Shown here: positions 1-7,990 of the stretch, one piece after another | Numbering within the stretch: position 1 is the first letter of the stretch | Layout: every line of letters begins with the position of its first letter | NCBI GenBank assembly: GCA_934661135.1 | Contig: CAKUJA010000028.1 | Location: forward strand, 1-23,991 | DNA: 23,991 bases | Origin: an uncultured Oscillospiraceae bacterium | Lineage (GTDB): Bacteria; Bacillota; Clostridia; Oscillospirales; Oscillospiraceae | Direction of reading: 5' to 3' | The notes under the pieces: model-generated | The model's database searches: none | Told to the model about the DNA's origin: nothing | Seen by the model: the letters and a program-made list of their open reading frames with translations, nothing else | Translations under genes and position numbers: made by a program

Positions 1-384
1 ATGCTGGTGAAATGCTCTGTATGTGGCTTTGACTGCGGAGCAAACAGCTTTTCTTACTGCCCGAACTGCGGGGCGCGGATGCGGCGGGCGAAGCGGGGGA
101 AGGTTCGGCGGAAGTATGGGGAGATTCTGGCTCTGTACCGGTACTGCGTGGAGGTCAGGATGGATGCACGGCTGGAACGGCTGTACGACGGCTGGGCGAT
201 TCGGTTTCCAAACGGGGGAGACTTTGCGCAGCACGCCGGAACATACGGAACGAATGACGGATTTGTGGAACCGGCGATCGGGTGTGAAGCGGACTATTCG
301 CCGGTGTCGCTGCGGGAAGCGGAGAAGCTGATTTGCGAGAACCGGGAACGGCTGATGACACCGAGCTGTGAGGAGGAACAATGA
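1..384 (+). CDS. Zinc-ribbon protein, phage hypothetical
   Basis: A 127-residue protein beginning with a four-cysteine zinc ribbon: C5-x2-C8 and C20-P-N-C23, followed by G-A-R and a very basic stretch (residues 27-38, rich in R and K). The rest is a mixed alpha/beta domain with no motif I can name. Zinc ribbons of this kind usually bind nucleic acid or protein, so a role in phage DNA transactions or transcription is possible but not shown. The open frame begins with ATG at the very first base of the window, so the ribosome site is out of view and the true start could lie upstream. Its stop (382-384) overlaps an ATG at 381 that follows a strong AGGAGG but leads only to a two-codon frame. The next gene is an HUH nuclease, so the pair may belong to the end of a DNA-metabolism block. 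Confidence 0.72.
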   Translation: MLVKCSVCGFDCGANSFSYCPNCGARMRRAKRGKVRRKYGEILALYRYCVEVRMDARLERLYDGWAIRFPNGGDFAQHAGTYGTNDGFVEPAIGCEADYSPVSLREAEKLICENRERLMTPSCEEEQ

Positions 385-389
385 ACTAG
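371..389 (+). promoter_or_regulatory. Strong ribosome site leading to a two-codon ORF
   Basis: GAGGAGGAACA precedes ATG at 381, which overlaps the stop of the zinc-ribbon gene in an ATGA arrangement typical of translational coupling. The reading frame is ATG-AAC-TAG and then a TGA two codons later. It therefore has the signals of a gene start with no gene behind it. It may be the remnant of a decayed gene, a mini-ORF that affects ribosome recycling, or chance in a purine-rich 3' end. Confidence 0.35.
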
Positions 390-406
390 GAATGACGGCT
401 GAACGG

Positions 407-426
407 AGCGCCGGACGACCGGCGCT
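407..426 (+). other. Perfect 8-bp hairpin upstream of the HUH gene
   Basis: AGCGCCGG, loop ACGA, CCGGCGCT. The eight pairs are perfect, almost all G-C, with a tetraloop. It is followed only by GCTTTG, so it is a weak candidate for an intrinsic terminator. It lies 40 bases upstream of the HUH endonuclease start. HUH enzymes often nick single-stranded loops near their own gene, so a recognition or nicking site is an alternative. The sequence shows only the hairpin; both roles are inference. Confidence 0.5.
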
Positions 427-466
427 GCTTTGAACCGGCAGAAAAAGGGTGAAAGGGTGAGCGGGG

Positions 467-1240
467 ATGCGCAGAGTGAAGCAGAGAATCTTCTGCGGTG
501 CGGTTTGCGAGCAGATCGTATACAACGTCGGAGACAGCGCGGACATCAGGACGGCGAAGCCGAGAAAGCCGCGCTTTGAGAACGAAGAAGATCGGAAGGC
601 GCACCGAGAAGCGATCAGCAGGAAGAAAAATGCGAGGCTGATCAATGCGAACTTTTCGCCGACGTCGCTCTACTCGACGCTGACCTTTGGACTGGATAGC
701 GAGGTGCACACTGTGGAGGAGTGCAAGCGGGAGCGGGACAATTACTGCCGCCGGATATTATACAGGTATCCGGCGGCGAAGGTCTATCTGGTCTACGGGA
801 AGGGCAAGCACACGGGACGCTTTCACCTACATATGATCTCGGATGGCGTGCCGGAGGAGGAAATCGGGAAGCTCTGGGGACGCGGCAGCGTGATTGATGT
901 GAAGCCGCTGCGCAAGCACAACTATTATAAAAATGAGAGCGGGCAGCTCGTCGACCACGGGCAGGACTACACGGCACTGGCGAATTATCTATTTGACCAC
1001 TGGCGGGAGGAGTTCGGCGGGCACCGGTGGAAGGCAAGCCGGACGTGCCGGATGCCGGAGGCGGAGACGCCGACAGAGGCCGTTCGCGAGTACAGCGCGA
1101 AGCGCCCGCCGGTGGCGCCGCGCGGGTATGCGATGGTGGAGTGCCGGGCGACGAAATACGGCTATCAATACTATAAATATGTACGGATACCGGATGCAGA
1201 CAGCAGGGAAAATGAGCGGAGGAGACGCCGCTTAGATTGA
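467..1240 (+). CDS. HUH endonuclease, rolling-circle Rep-like (REP_ORF2/G2P type)
   Basis: A 257-residue protein with the pattern of rolling-circle replication initiators. Motif I is S-T-L-T-F at residues 70-74. The metal-binding HUH motif is H120-L-H122 within GRFHLHMI. A later helix D-Y-T-A-L-A-N-Y-L-F carries Y168 and Y174, either of which could be the catalytic tyrosine. Such enzymes nick one DNA strand and stay covalently linked to the 5' end. In phages this family is found in filamentous viruses and also, less expectedly, next to packaging genes of Firmicutes tailed phages. The N-terminus (1-60) and C-terminus (RRRRR near residue 251) are strongly basic. ATG 467 is the only usable start because TGA lies three codons upstream in frame. 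A hairpin sits at 407-426. It might act in replication, recombination or end processing rather than true rolling circle. Confidence 0.7.
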   Translation: MRRVKQRIFCGAVCEQIVYNVGDSADIRTAKPRKPRFENEEDRKAHREAISRKKNARLINANFSPTSLYSTLTFGLDSEVHTVEECKRERDNYCRRILYRYPAAKVYLVYGKGKHTGRFHLHMISDGVPEEEIGKLWGRGSVIDVKPLRKHNYYKNESGQLVDHGQDYTALANYLFDHWREEFGGHRWKASRTCRMPEAETPTEAVREYSAKRPPVAPRGYAMVECRATKYGYQYYKYVRIPDADSRENERRRRRLD

Positions 1241-1290
1241 GCCTTGTAAATGTGTAAAGTTTTGCGACGAAGGAAGGGCGGGGGGAGCAC

Positions 1291-1497
1291 GTGCGGGAAA
1301 ATTATTGGCGGGCGAAGTTTGTCTGTCCGTATTTGGAGCGGGCAGACCGGACGGAGCTGTGCTGCGAGGGCGGATGCATCCTCCGGTTTTCAAGCGGAGA
1401 TGAAACACGGGATTATATCTCACGGTATTGCGCGAGCTTCGGATACCGCACGTGCAGCATCGCCATGGCAAAGAGCCGACACTACGAGGCGGAATAA
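1291..1497 (+). CDS. Small Cys-rich protein upstream of terminase
   Basis: A 68-residue protein with six cysteines (C12, C24, C25, C29, C47, C55) spaced as in a small zinc-binding or thiol-rich fold. It starts with GTG at 1291, preceded by a purine-rich GGAAGGGCGGGGGGA. It resembles small conserved proteins found just upstream of small terminase genes in Clostridia phages, recognisable by C-P-Y near the N-terminus, C-C-E-G-G in the middle and Y-C-A-S plus C-S-I-A towards the end. No function is known to me. Its position next to the packaging genes suggests a late or packaging-linked role. The assignment of the frame rests on the start signal and on that family resemblance. Confidence 0.62.
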   Translation: MRENYWRAKFVCPYLERADRTELCCEGGCILRFSSGDETRDYISRYCASFGYRTCSIAMAKSRHYEAE

Positions 1498-1514
1498 AGA
1501 GCACAGACGCAAAA

Positions 1515-1541
1515 GGCGCACATGGAAAGACCGTGTGCGCC
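1515..1541 (+). terminator. Strong 11-bp hairpin before terS, terminator or packaging-site candidate
   Basis: GGCGCACATGG, loop AAAGA, CCGTGTGCGCC. The stem has eleven pairs with one G-T wobble. It is flanked by CAAAA on the left and CATTTG on the right, whose bases can pair further (CAAA with TTTG) across a small bulge. The T tract is short for an intrinsic terminator but the stem is very stable. It lies in the 109-base gap before the small terminase gene, where many phages carry cos or pac signals. I call it a terminator or regulatory hairpin with modest confidence. A packaging recognition element is the alternative. Confidence 0.5.
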
Positions 1542-1606
1542 CATTTGACGTGTGTGCAAAGTGGAAAAACTGCGTTTATGCTAAAAGCAAGGGGAGGTGA
1601 CGCCGG

Positions 1607-2041
1607 ATGGGACGGAAACCGATATTCACATCGGCGGAGGAAATGCAGGAGAAGATTGACGCCTATTTTGCAAGCTGTGAGCCGGAGCTGCTGCGGGATG
1701 CAGCCGGGAACCCGGTGCTGAACAAGAACGGCGAGCCGGTATACGTCGGCGGAAGGCCGATGACCATTCAGGGACTCGCGCTGGCACTCGGGTTTACCTC
1801 GCGGCAGAGCTTGCTCAACTACAAGGCAAAGCGCGAATTTGTGGACACGGTGACGCGCGCGCGCCTGCGCGTGGAACAATACGCGGCCGAACGGCTCTTT
1901 GATCGGGATGCACAGCGCGGCGCACAGTTTACGCTGGCCTATGGCTTCGGATATGCGCGGGACACTGAGGACGGCAAGAACCGGGAGACGCAAGGTGTGA
2001 AGATTGAGATTGACCGGGAGCTGGAGGAGAGCAGCGAATGA
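1607..2041 (+). CDS. terS: Terminase small subunit (gp3-like DNA-packaging protein)
   Basis: A 144-residue protein matching the pattern of the small terminase/gp3 DNA-packaging family. It has an N-terminal G-R-K-P-x-F, then a helix E-E-M-Q-E-K-I-D-A-Y-F, a beta insertion rich in G and P, and a central helix-turn-helix (TIQGLALALGFTSRQSLLNY, about residues 52-71). An oligomerisation helix with R-L-R-V-E-Q-Y-A follows. The small subunit recognises viral DNA and stimulates the large subunit. The acidic C-terminus probably contacts the motor. The start is supported by GGGGAGGTGA at 1591-1600. The stop overlaps the terL start as ATGA (2038-2041), showing tight translational coupling of the two terminase genes. 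Confidence 0.9.
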   Translation: MGRKPIFTSAEEMQEKIDAYFASCEPELLRDAAGNPVLNKNGEPVYVGGRPMTIQGLALALGFTSRQSLLNYKAKREFVDTVTRARLRVEQYAAERLFDRDAQRGAQFTLAYGFGYARDTEDGKNRETQGVKIEIDRELEESSE

Positions 2042-3396
2042 AAACGCTGACAATCGGCACGGTACAGCCGAAGCAGTGGCTCTTTATGACCGACAAGCAC
2101 CGGCACATCGCATACGGCGGAGCACGCGGCGGAGGGAAAAGCTGGGCGGTGCGCGCAAAGGCAAAATTGCTGGCGCTCCGATACCAGGGAATCAAGCTTC
2201 TGATTGTACGGCGCACGATGCCGGAGCTGCGCAACAACCACATCGACCAGCTGCGGACGGAGCTGAAGGGATTTGCAAGGTACAACCAGACGGAAAAGAT
2301 CTTCCGTTTCCCGAGCGGAAGCAGCATCGCGTTTGGCTACTGCGCAAAGGACAATGACCTCTACCAGTATCAGGGCGCGGAGTATGACGTGATCTTCATC
2401 GACGAAGCGGCGCAGCTCCGCGAGGAATGGATCAAGAAGATCAATGCCTGCGTGCGCGGCGCGAACGGATTTCCGAAGCGGACATACTACACGCTGAACC
2501 CCGGAGGACCGAGCCATGGCTATTTCAAGCGGCTGTTCGTCGACCGGGTTTTTAACCCGGACGAGCACCCGGAGGATTATTCCTTCATCCAGGCGAAGGT
2601 CACGGACAACAAGGCGCTGCTGCGTGAGCAACCGGACTACATCAGAAGTTTGGAGAATCTGCCGCCGACACTGCGGGCAGCGTGGCTCGACGGGCGATGG
2701 GACGTCTACGAGGGACAGTTCTTTGAGGATTTTGTCAACAACCCGGACGGATACCAGACGCGGCAAGGCACGCACGTCATCGACCCATTCGAGATTCCGA
2801 GCGGGTGGACGATCTGCCGGAGCTACGACTTCGGCTATGGGAAACCGTTCTCCTGCGCATGGTGGGCGGTGGACTACGACGGCGTGATCTACCGCATTTT
2901 GGAGTTGTACGGCTGCACGCAGACGCCGAATGAGGGCGTGAAGTGGACACCGGACAAGCAGTTTGCAGAGATCGCGAAGATCGAGCGGCAGCATCCATGG
3001 CTCAAGGGAAAGGACATCACAGGCATTGCAGACCCGGCAATCTGGGACGCGAGCCGCGGCGAGAGCATCGAGCAGACAGCGGCACGGTACGGCGTGTACT
3101 TCTCGAAGGGCGACAACGAGCGCATCGCGGGATGGATGCAATGCCACTACCGGCTGCAATTCGACGAGAACGGATTCCCGCGGATGTATGTTTTCCGAAA
3201 CTGCGAGGCGTTTATCCGCACAATTCCGATTTTGGTATACGACGAGCACAGGGTTGAAGATCTCGACACGAGCATGGAGGATCATGTGGCGGACGAATGG
3301 CGGTACTTCTGCATGAGCAGGCCGATTCGCCCGATGCAGACGGCTCCGGCGCAGCCGGTTTGGGCAGATCCGCTGAACCAGATGAAAAAGCGATGA
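2038..3396 (+). CDS. terL: Terminase large subunit, ATPase and nuclease
   Basis: A 452-residue packaging motor protein of normal length. The ATPase domain has Walker A G-G-A-R-G-G-G-K-S (27-35, K34), Walker B D-V-I-F-I-D-E (117-123, with D122 and E123) and a coupling motif T-L-N-P-G-G (152-157). The RNase H-like nuclease domain follows with its acidic residues in place: D264 in S-Y-D-F-G-Y, D332 in A-D-P-A, and D415 or D419 in D-H-V-A-D-E-W near the C-terminus. It acts at the portal, cutting concatemers and pumping DNA into proheads with ATP. The start overlaps terS. Its own stop overlaps a short basic reading frame at 3393. No truncation or missing catalytic residue is seen. Confidence 0.96.
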   Translation: MKTLTIGTVQPKQWLFMTDKHRHIAYGGARGGGKSWAVRAKAKLLALRYQGIKLLIVRRTMPELRNNHIDQLRTELKGFARYNQTEKIFRFPSGSSIAFGYCAKDNDLYQYQGAEYDVIFIDEAAQLREEWIKKINACVRGANGFPKRTYYTLNPGGPSHGYFKRLFVDRVFNPDEHPEDYSFIQAKVTDNKALLREQPDYIRSLENLPPTLRAAWLDGRWDVYEGQFFEDFVNNPDGYQTRQGTHVIDPFEIPSGWTICRSYDFGYGKPFSCAWWAVDYDGVIYRILELYGCTQTPNEGVKWTPDKQFAEIAKIERQHPWLKGKDITGIADPAIWDASRGESIEQTAARYGVYFSKGDNERIAGWMQCHYRLQFDENGFPRMYVFRNCEAFIRTIPILVYDEHRVEDLDTSMEDHVADEWRYFCMSRPIRPMQTAPAQPVWADPLNQMKKR

Positions 3397-3476
3397 AAAA
3401 TATGCACAGAAAAGCGAATGAATATGCGAGAAGGCACAAAAAATCCCGGGGGAAAGACAGGAGAACGGGTGCATAA
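3393..3476 (+). CDS. Possible 27-residue highly basic peptide overlapping terL end
   Basis: The ATG at 3393 overlaps the terL stop as ATGA, as with the terS/terL junction. The frame encodes 27 residues and stops with TAA at 3474-3476. Thirteen of the 27 residues are K, R or H, including R-R-H-K-K near the middle. There is no strong separate ribosome site, only the purine-rich end of terL, so expression would rely on coupling. The surrounding gap (3397-3509) is AT-rich for this genome and holds no other gene. It could be a real DNA- or RNA-binding micropeptide or just an A-rich leader. I do not recognise it. Confidence 0.25.
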   Translation: MKNMHRKANEYARRHKKSRGKDRRTGA

Positions 3477-3509
3477 CGGTGAATACATGAATGAAACGAG
3501 GTGACAAGA

Positions 3510-5270
3510 ATGCTGATGCCAGCATTGTCAGATACCGAGAAAAGCTCGGTGACAACCGAAGCCTTCGGAGGGTACAACCACAATCTCGAAATCGGAGATG
3601 GGGAGTTCTTCGATATGAAGAACCTGACGGCGGACAACTATCCGCTGCTCAGCCAGCGGCAGAAGCGGAGCTTCGCGCGGATGCTGAACGCACCGCAGGC
3701 ACTCGTCTCGCGGGATGCGCTCTGCTGGATTGACAACCAGCAGCTCTATATTTCCGGCTATTCGATGGCGGAGCATATGCCGTCGGTGCAGATTACAAGC
3801 GGGAAGAAGCAGATCGTGTCGATGGGCGCGTATCTCTGCATCTTCCCGGACGGCATTTACTTCAACACGGAAAAATATTCGGACAACGGCTACATGGGGC
3901 ACGCGAACAGCGTGGCGCTTGGAGCGAGCCGGAAGCTCGGCATTTCGCTCTGCACGGTGGACGGCACGGCAATCACGGTGAGCTATACGCAGAGCGACCA
4001 GCCGGAGAACGCGACAAACGGCCAATACTGGATTGACACGAGCGGGAGCGTGCACACGCTCAAGCAGTACGCGGCGACAACCTCGCAATGGGTGTCGGTG
4101 CCGACGGTCTATCTCAAGCTCACGGCGGACGGGATCGGGCAAGGGTTTGCAAAATATGACGGAATCCGTTTGAGCGGGTTGGAAGGAACCGAGCAGATTC
4201 AGGCGCTCAACGGCTCGCACATCCTATACGACGTGGCGGAAAGCTACATCGTGATTGTGGGGATTGTAGACCAGACAACGGAGCTGACGAGCGGGACGGT
4301 AAAGACCGAGCGGAAAGTGCCGGAGATGGACTATGTGACAGAGAGCGGAAACCGGCTCTGGGGTTGCAAGTACGGCGTGGTGGACGGCGAGACCGTGAAC
4401 GAGCTTTATTGCTGCAAGCTTGGGGACTTCAAAAACTGGGAGTGCTACGAGGGCGTGGCGACGGACAGTTGGCGCGCGAGCTGCGGAACGGATGGGAGAT
4501 GGACGGGCGCGGCGACGCTGACGGACAGTCCGATCTTCTTCAAGGAGGACTGCTTTCACCGCGTATACCCATCGGCGCAGGGCGCGCACCGCGTCGTGGA
4601 GCAGAAGTGCGAGGGCGTGCAGCGCGGCTCGGAAAAGAGCCTGATTGTGGTGGACGACCGGCTCTACTACAAGAGCCGCATGGGTGTATGCGTCTACGAC
4701 GGAAGCCTGCCGTCGAGCATCGGAAGCACCTTTGGCAACGTGCTCTACTACGAAGCTGTGGCAGGAGGGGTGCGCGGGAAGTATTACATCTCCATGCGCA
4801 GCAGCGAAGGAGTATGGGCGCTGTTTTGCTATGACACGCGGCGCGGCATTTGGCACAAGGAGGACAGCCTGCACGCGGCGGAATTTGCACGCGTGGACGA
4901 CGAACTCTACTGCCTTGACAGCGAGAAAAAGCTGAGATGCCTGTACGGTTCGGAGGGAGCGCTGGAAGATGCGGTTTCGTGGATGGCGGAAACCGGGATG
5001 ATGACCTATGGCCTTGCCGGGAAGAAGTACATCACGCGGCTGGATCTGCGGATGCAGCTTCCGAAGGGATCAAGCATGGACTTCTGGATTCAGTACGATT
5101 CGGACGGACAGTGGCGGCACAGCGGACATCTGGACGGGAAAGGACTGCGGACGTTCCTGCTGCCGATTCGACCTTGCCGGTGCGACCATCTGCAATTCCG
5201 CATGACGGGCAAGGGCGAGATCAAGCTATACGGCCTGACGCGCGTGCTGGAAGCGGGGAGCGACGCATGA
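3510..5270 (+). CDS. Large beta-rich virion protein, probable tail or head-completion component
   Basis: About 586 residues. I start it at ATG 3510 because GAGGTGA lies at the right distance; a GTG in frame at 3501 is inside that ribosome site. The N-terminus has F-G-G-Y-N-H-N and G-D-G-E-F-x-D-M-x-N-L-T, a signature I associate with a conserved hypothetical protein of Clostridia prophages. The rest is dominated by short beta-strands with repeated G, Y, W and D turns, including L-W-G-C-K-Y and V-V-D-D-R-L-Y-Y-K-S, as in propeller-like nozzle or stabilisation proteins of short-tailed phages. It lies right after terminase and before two likely adhesin genes. A role as nozzle, stabilising or tail hub protein is inference. 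No enzymatic motif is visible. Confidence 0.7.
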   Translation: MLMPALSDTEKSSVTTEAFGGYNHNLEIGDGEFFDMKNLTADNYPLLSQRQKRSFARMLNAPQALVSRDALCWIDNQQLYISGYSMAEHMPSVQITSGKKQIVSMGAYLCIFPDGIYFNTEKYSDNGYMGHANSVALGASRKLGISLCTVDGTAITVSYTQSDQPENATNGQYWIDTSGSVHTLKQYAATTSQWVSVPTVYLKLTADGIGQGFAKYDGIRLSGLEGTEQIQALNGSHILYDVAESYIVIVGIVDQTTELTSGTVKTERKVPEMDYVTESGNRLWGCKYGVVDGETVNELYCCKLGDFKNWECYEGVATDSWRASCGTDGRWTGAATLTDSPIFFKEDCFHRVYPSAQGAHRVVEQKCEGVQRGSEKSLIVVDDRLYYKSRMGVCVYDGSLPSSIGSTFGNVLYYEAVAGGVRGKYYISMRSSEGVWALFCYDTRRGIWHKEDSLHAAEFARVDDELYCLDSEKKLRCLYGSEGALEDAVSWMAETGMMTYGLAGKKYITRLDLRMQLPKGSSMDFWIQYDSDGQWRHSGHLDGKGLRTFLLPIRPCRCDHLQFRMTGKGEIKLYGLTRVLEAGSDA

Positions 5271-5286
5271 GAAAGGAGGTGCGACG

Positions 5287-6519
5287 ATGGGCAGCATGAC
5301 ATTGGCGTACCCATCCATTGCCGGAAAGACGAGCGGGGAGCAGCTGGAATCCATGCGGCGATACCTCTGCACGCTGACGGATCAGCTCAACCTCGCGGAC
5401 TGGTCGGCGAGCGCGACGATGCGGGAGATTTCGCAGGCCATTGACGCGGACGGCATGACGGACGCGGAGAGAAAGAAAGAGCTTGGGAACTTCGGGCAGC
5501 TCAAGGCGCTGATCATCAAGACGGCGGACTACGCCGCCGCGAATAGCGAGAGCTTCAAGACGCAGCTCTCTGGAAATTACGTCGCGGTATCGGACTTCGG
5601 GAAGTATTGGCAGAAGGCTACGATGACAGTGGACGGAAACGAATTCGGCATCCGGCAGCTTTACGACTACGCGGCGGGCATCAACAACGACTTTGCGGTA
5701 AACTCGCAGCAGTACGTGAAAACCGGACTGCTCTACTACAACGGCGCGGTGCCGGTCTACGGCGTGGGCGTCGGCAACATCGAGACCACGGTGACAAAAG
5801 ACGGCGAGACCGTGGTAGACCAGACGAAAAATGAGCTGGTGACCGTGACGCCGGGGCGCGTGTCCTTTTGGCAGGGCGGCGACGAGATCGCATATCTGTC
5901 GGCCAAGAAACTGCACTTCCCGTCCGGAACGCTGGAAGCGACGAACGCGAAACTATCCGGCACGCTGACAGCGGCGAGCGGATCGGTGATTGGCCCATGG
6001 ACGGTGGCAGAGGACAGCATCTACCGGACGAACAAGAAGTGGGGCGCGTCGGACGGATTGTATTTCGGTACCAGCGGACTGAGCCTTGGAAGCGGCTTCA
6101 AGGTGGACGCGAGCGGCGCGATGACAGCGAAGGGCGCGACGATCTCCGGCACGATCAACGCGACGGACTTGCAGCTCGGCGGCGTGAGCATTCAGACAAA
6201 GCTGCAAGCAATCATGGCGCAGATCGACGCGATTACAGACAGCCTGGGCAATGTCACCGGCCTGACGGTTGGCGGTACGAGTATGCGCGGCGGCGAGATG
6301 TATGTCGAAGGAGCGGGCGGACTGCAATTTACGCCGTCCAGCTCGGCACCGGAGGGATATGCAACGGAGCTGAGCGGCGCGGCGGTGCGCATTCGCTCGA
6401 CGAGCGGCGACATCTTCATCCAGAATGCAGGAAAGACGGCGAGCATCCAGCTCCGCGCGGATGGGACAATTAAATTCGTGTCAACCGGCGTGGTCGGCGT
6501 GGTGCCGGTGTTCGGGTGA
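5287..6519 (+). CDS. Tail fibre/baseplate-like structural protein
   Basis: A 410-residue protein with a perfect AAAGGAGGTG ribosome site at 5272-5281. The N-terminus (L-A-Y-P-S-I-A-G-K-T-S-G-E-Q-L, then a helix containing L-C-T-L-T-D-Q-L-N) matches the start of tail or fibre proteins common in Firmicutes prophages. The middle (about 110-200) is a helical and beta segment. The C-terminal half is a series of short beta repeats rich in G, T, S and A (for example L-S-G-T-L-T-A-A-S-G-S and A-T-I-S-G-T-I-N-A-T), as in trimeric beta-helix fibres and the distal parts of Gram-positive tail proteins. A structural tail role near the host-contact tip is likely. The end abuts the next gene with only a few bases between. 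Confidence 0.68.
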   Translation: MGSMTLAYPSIAGKTSGEQLESMRRYLCTLTDQLNLADWSASATMREISQAIDADGMTDAERKKELGNFGQLKALIIKTADYAAANSESFKTQLSGNYVAVSDFGKYWQKATMTVDGNEFGIRQLYDYAAGINNDFAVNSQQYVKTGLLYYNGAVPVYGVGVGNIETTVTKDGETVVDQTKNELVTVTPGRVSFWQGGDEIAYLSAKKLHFPSGTLEATNAKLSGTLTAASGSVIGPWTVAEDSIYRTNKKWGASDGLYFGTSGLSLGSGFKVDASGAMTAKGATISGTINATDLQLGGVSIQTKLQAIMAQIDAITDSLGNVTGLTVGGTSMRGGEMYVEGAGGLQFTPSSSAPEGYATELSGAAVRIRSTSGDIFIQNAGKTASIQLRADGTIKFVSTGVVGVVPVFG

Positions 6520-6525
6520 TTGCGT

Positions 6526-7977
6526 ATGGCGACAGCATCCATTTCGGGAACCATGCTGAACGTGTCCGGACTGACGGTCGGACAGCAGTACGCGATGGCG
6601 CTCTACTGCCTGTACCCCGGCAGCACAAGCTACACGCAAGTCGACCGGCAGCCGAGCAGCGGAACGGTTGCGTCCGGGGCGACGGTATGGTCGTTCAACA
6701 TCAGCGGCTATGTGGCCGCTGCGGGGACATATCAGTTTTACGTGCACATCTACGCGCCGGGACAGACGCCGCAGAACAGCGACACAAACACCGTATCGTA
6801 CACGACGCAGGCGCAGACCGTGCGCGTGCTGGTGCGAAATTATCTGGATGGGAGTACGGCGCTGGCAAGCGGCTCTTTTGAAGGATCGGAGGGCGGCATT
6901 TTCTACATCACCTATGCCGGAACGCAGTATCAGACCTACTCCGTGGAGTATGAATTCCAATACTTCACGATCTCATCCAACAACTACATCTACCAGTACA
7001 GCGCGGACACGCCGATTACGATTGCAAGCGGCTTGGAAATTCACGCCTACTACAAGACGCGGATTGTATACCATACCGTGACCGGCTACTGCGGAACCGG
7101 CGTGGCGAGCTTTCGGATGTCATCGAGCGGCGGCGCGTACACGACCGTGACGAGCGGGAGCGCGGGGAGCATCACCGTGGCGGCGGGAGAAACCGTGAGC
7201 TTTACGCAGCTCACGCCGATGGAGGACTACGGCGCGCCATATAGCCTGTACTACAACCGGGAAGGACAGAGCGGGTGGTTTGGCCCCGCGTCGAGCTTCA
7301 ACATCACGGATACGAGCTTTGATCGCCGGATTATGATTCAGGCGACGGAACTGCCGAAGCCGGTTGCGCCGACAATTACAGGCGTGAGCGTGACAAAGGA
7401 CAGCGCGACGGTCGCTTGGAGCGCGAACGGCGGAAATGCAACGGACGGATATTGGACGCTTTTCTACCGGACGAGCGCGGGGGCGTATGTGTCGTATGGG
7501 ACGGTCAGCGCCTCGCCGGTCACAGTGGCGGGTCTCAGTCCCGGAACAACGTATTACTTCATGATCCGGCACACGATCCGCAGCACGGCCAAGTATGCAG
7601 ACAGCGCGTCGGTCTCGGCGACGACAAAGGTGCTGATTGCGGCTTTTGCATGGACAAGCAACGATGCGGCGAACATTGCGGCGGGCAGCCTGATTTCGAC
7701 GATTACGGCGGCGGCATGGAACACGCTGCGGCAGCGGGTGGCCGACTGCGGCGGCACGGCGGCGTCGGTGCCGACGGCTACGGCGGGCGCGGCACTGAGC
7801 ACGAACCACTTCAATCAGATGCGGGCGGCGATTGCGGCGCTGAGCGGCGCGGGAACCGTGACACCGGCAGTCGTGGTGAGCGAACTGCCGACATATCGCG
7901 CGGCGCAGTTTGCCAACGACAATGCTGCGCTGAAGGAAGCTATCAACAGAGCTATTACGGCCAAGAATGCATCATAG
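6526..7977 (+). CDS. Fibronectin type III domain virion protein
   Basis: About 483 residues, started at ATG 6526 with GGTGA at 6515-6519. A TTG in frame at 6520 is possible but less well placed. Residues 1-100 form an Ig/FnIII-like beta sandwich, and 100-275 is beta-rich with many G, S, T and Y. A recognisable FnIII domain lies at about 278-375, with P-V-A-P-T-I-T-G, S-A-T-V-A-W-S and L-S-P-G-T-T-Y-Y-F. The C-terminal segment (about 380-483) contains F-A-W-T, A-A-A-W-N-T-L-R-Q-R and H-F-N-Q-M-R-A-A-I, a pattern seen at the ends of Firmicutes phage structural proteins. FnIII and Ig-like modules on virions usually give weak carbohydrate binding. It is probably displayed on the virion surface or tail. 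Confidence 0.7.
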   Translation: MATASISGTMLNVSGLTVGQQYAMALYCLYPGSTSYTQVDRQPSSGTVASGATVWSFNISGYVAAAGTYQFYVHIYAPGQTPQNSDTNTVSYTTQAQTVRVLVRNYLDGSTALASGSFEGSEGGIFYITYAGTQYQTYSVEYEFQYFTISSNNYIYQYSADTPITIASGLEIHAYYKTRIVYHTVTGYCGTGVASFRMSSSGGAYTTVTSGSAGSITVAAGETVSFTQLTPMEDYGAPYSLYYNREGQSGWFGPASSFNITDTSFDRRIMIQATELPKPVAPTITGVSVTKDSATVAWSANGGNATDGYWTLFYRTSAGAYVSYGTVSASPVTVAGLSPGTTYYFMIRHTIRSTAKYADSASVSATTKVLIAAFAWTSNDAANIAAGSLISTITAAAWNTLRQRVADCGGTAASVPTATAGAALSTNHFNQMRAAIAALSGAGTVTPAVVVSELPTYRAAQFANDNAALKEAINRAITAKNAS

Positions 7978-7990
7978 GGAGGAAATGACA

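Noticed and set aside
1939..3555. Long reverse-strand open frame of over 500 codons opposite terL
   Set aside because: It mirrors terL codons in a GC-rich genome, shows no recognisable domain or good start signal, and terL itself is certain.
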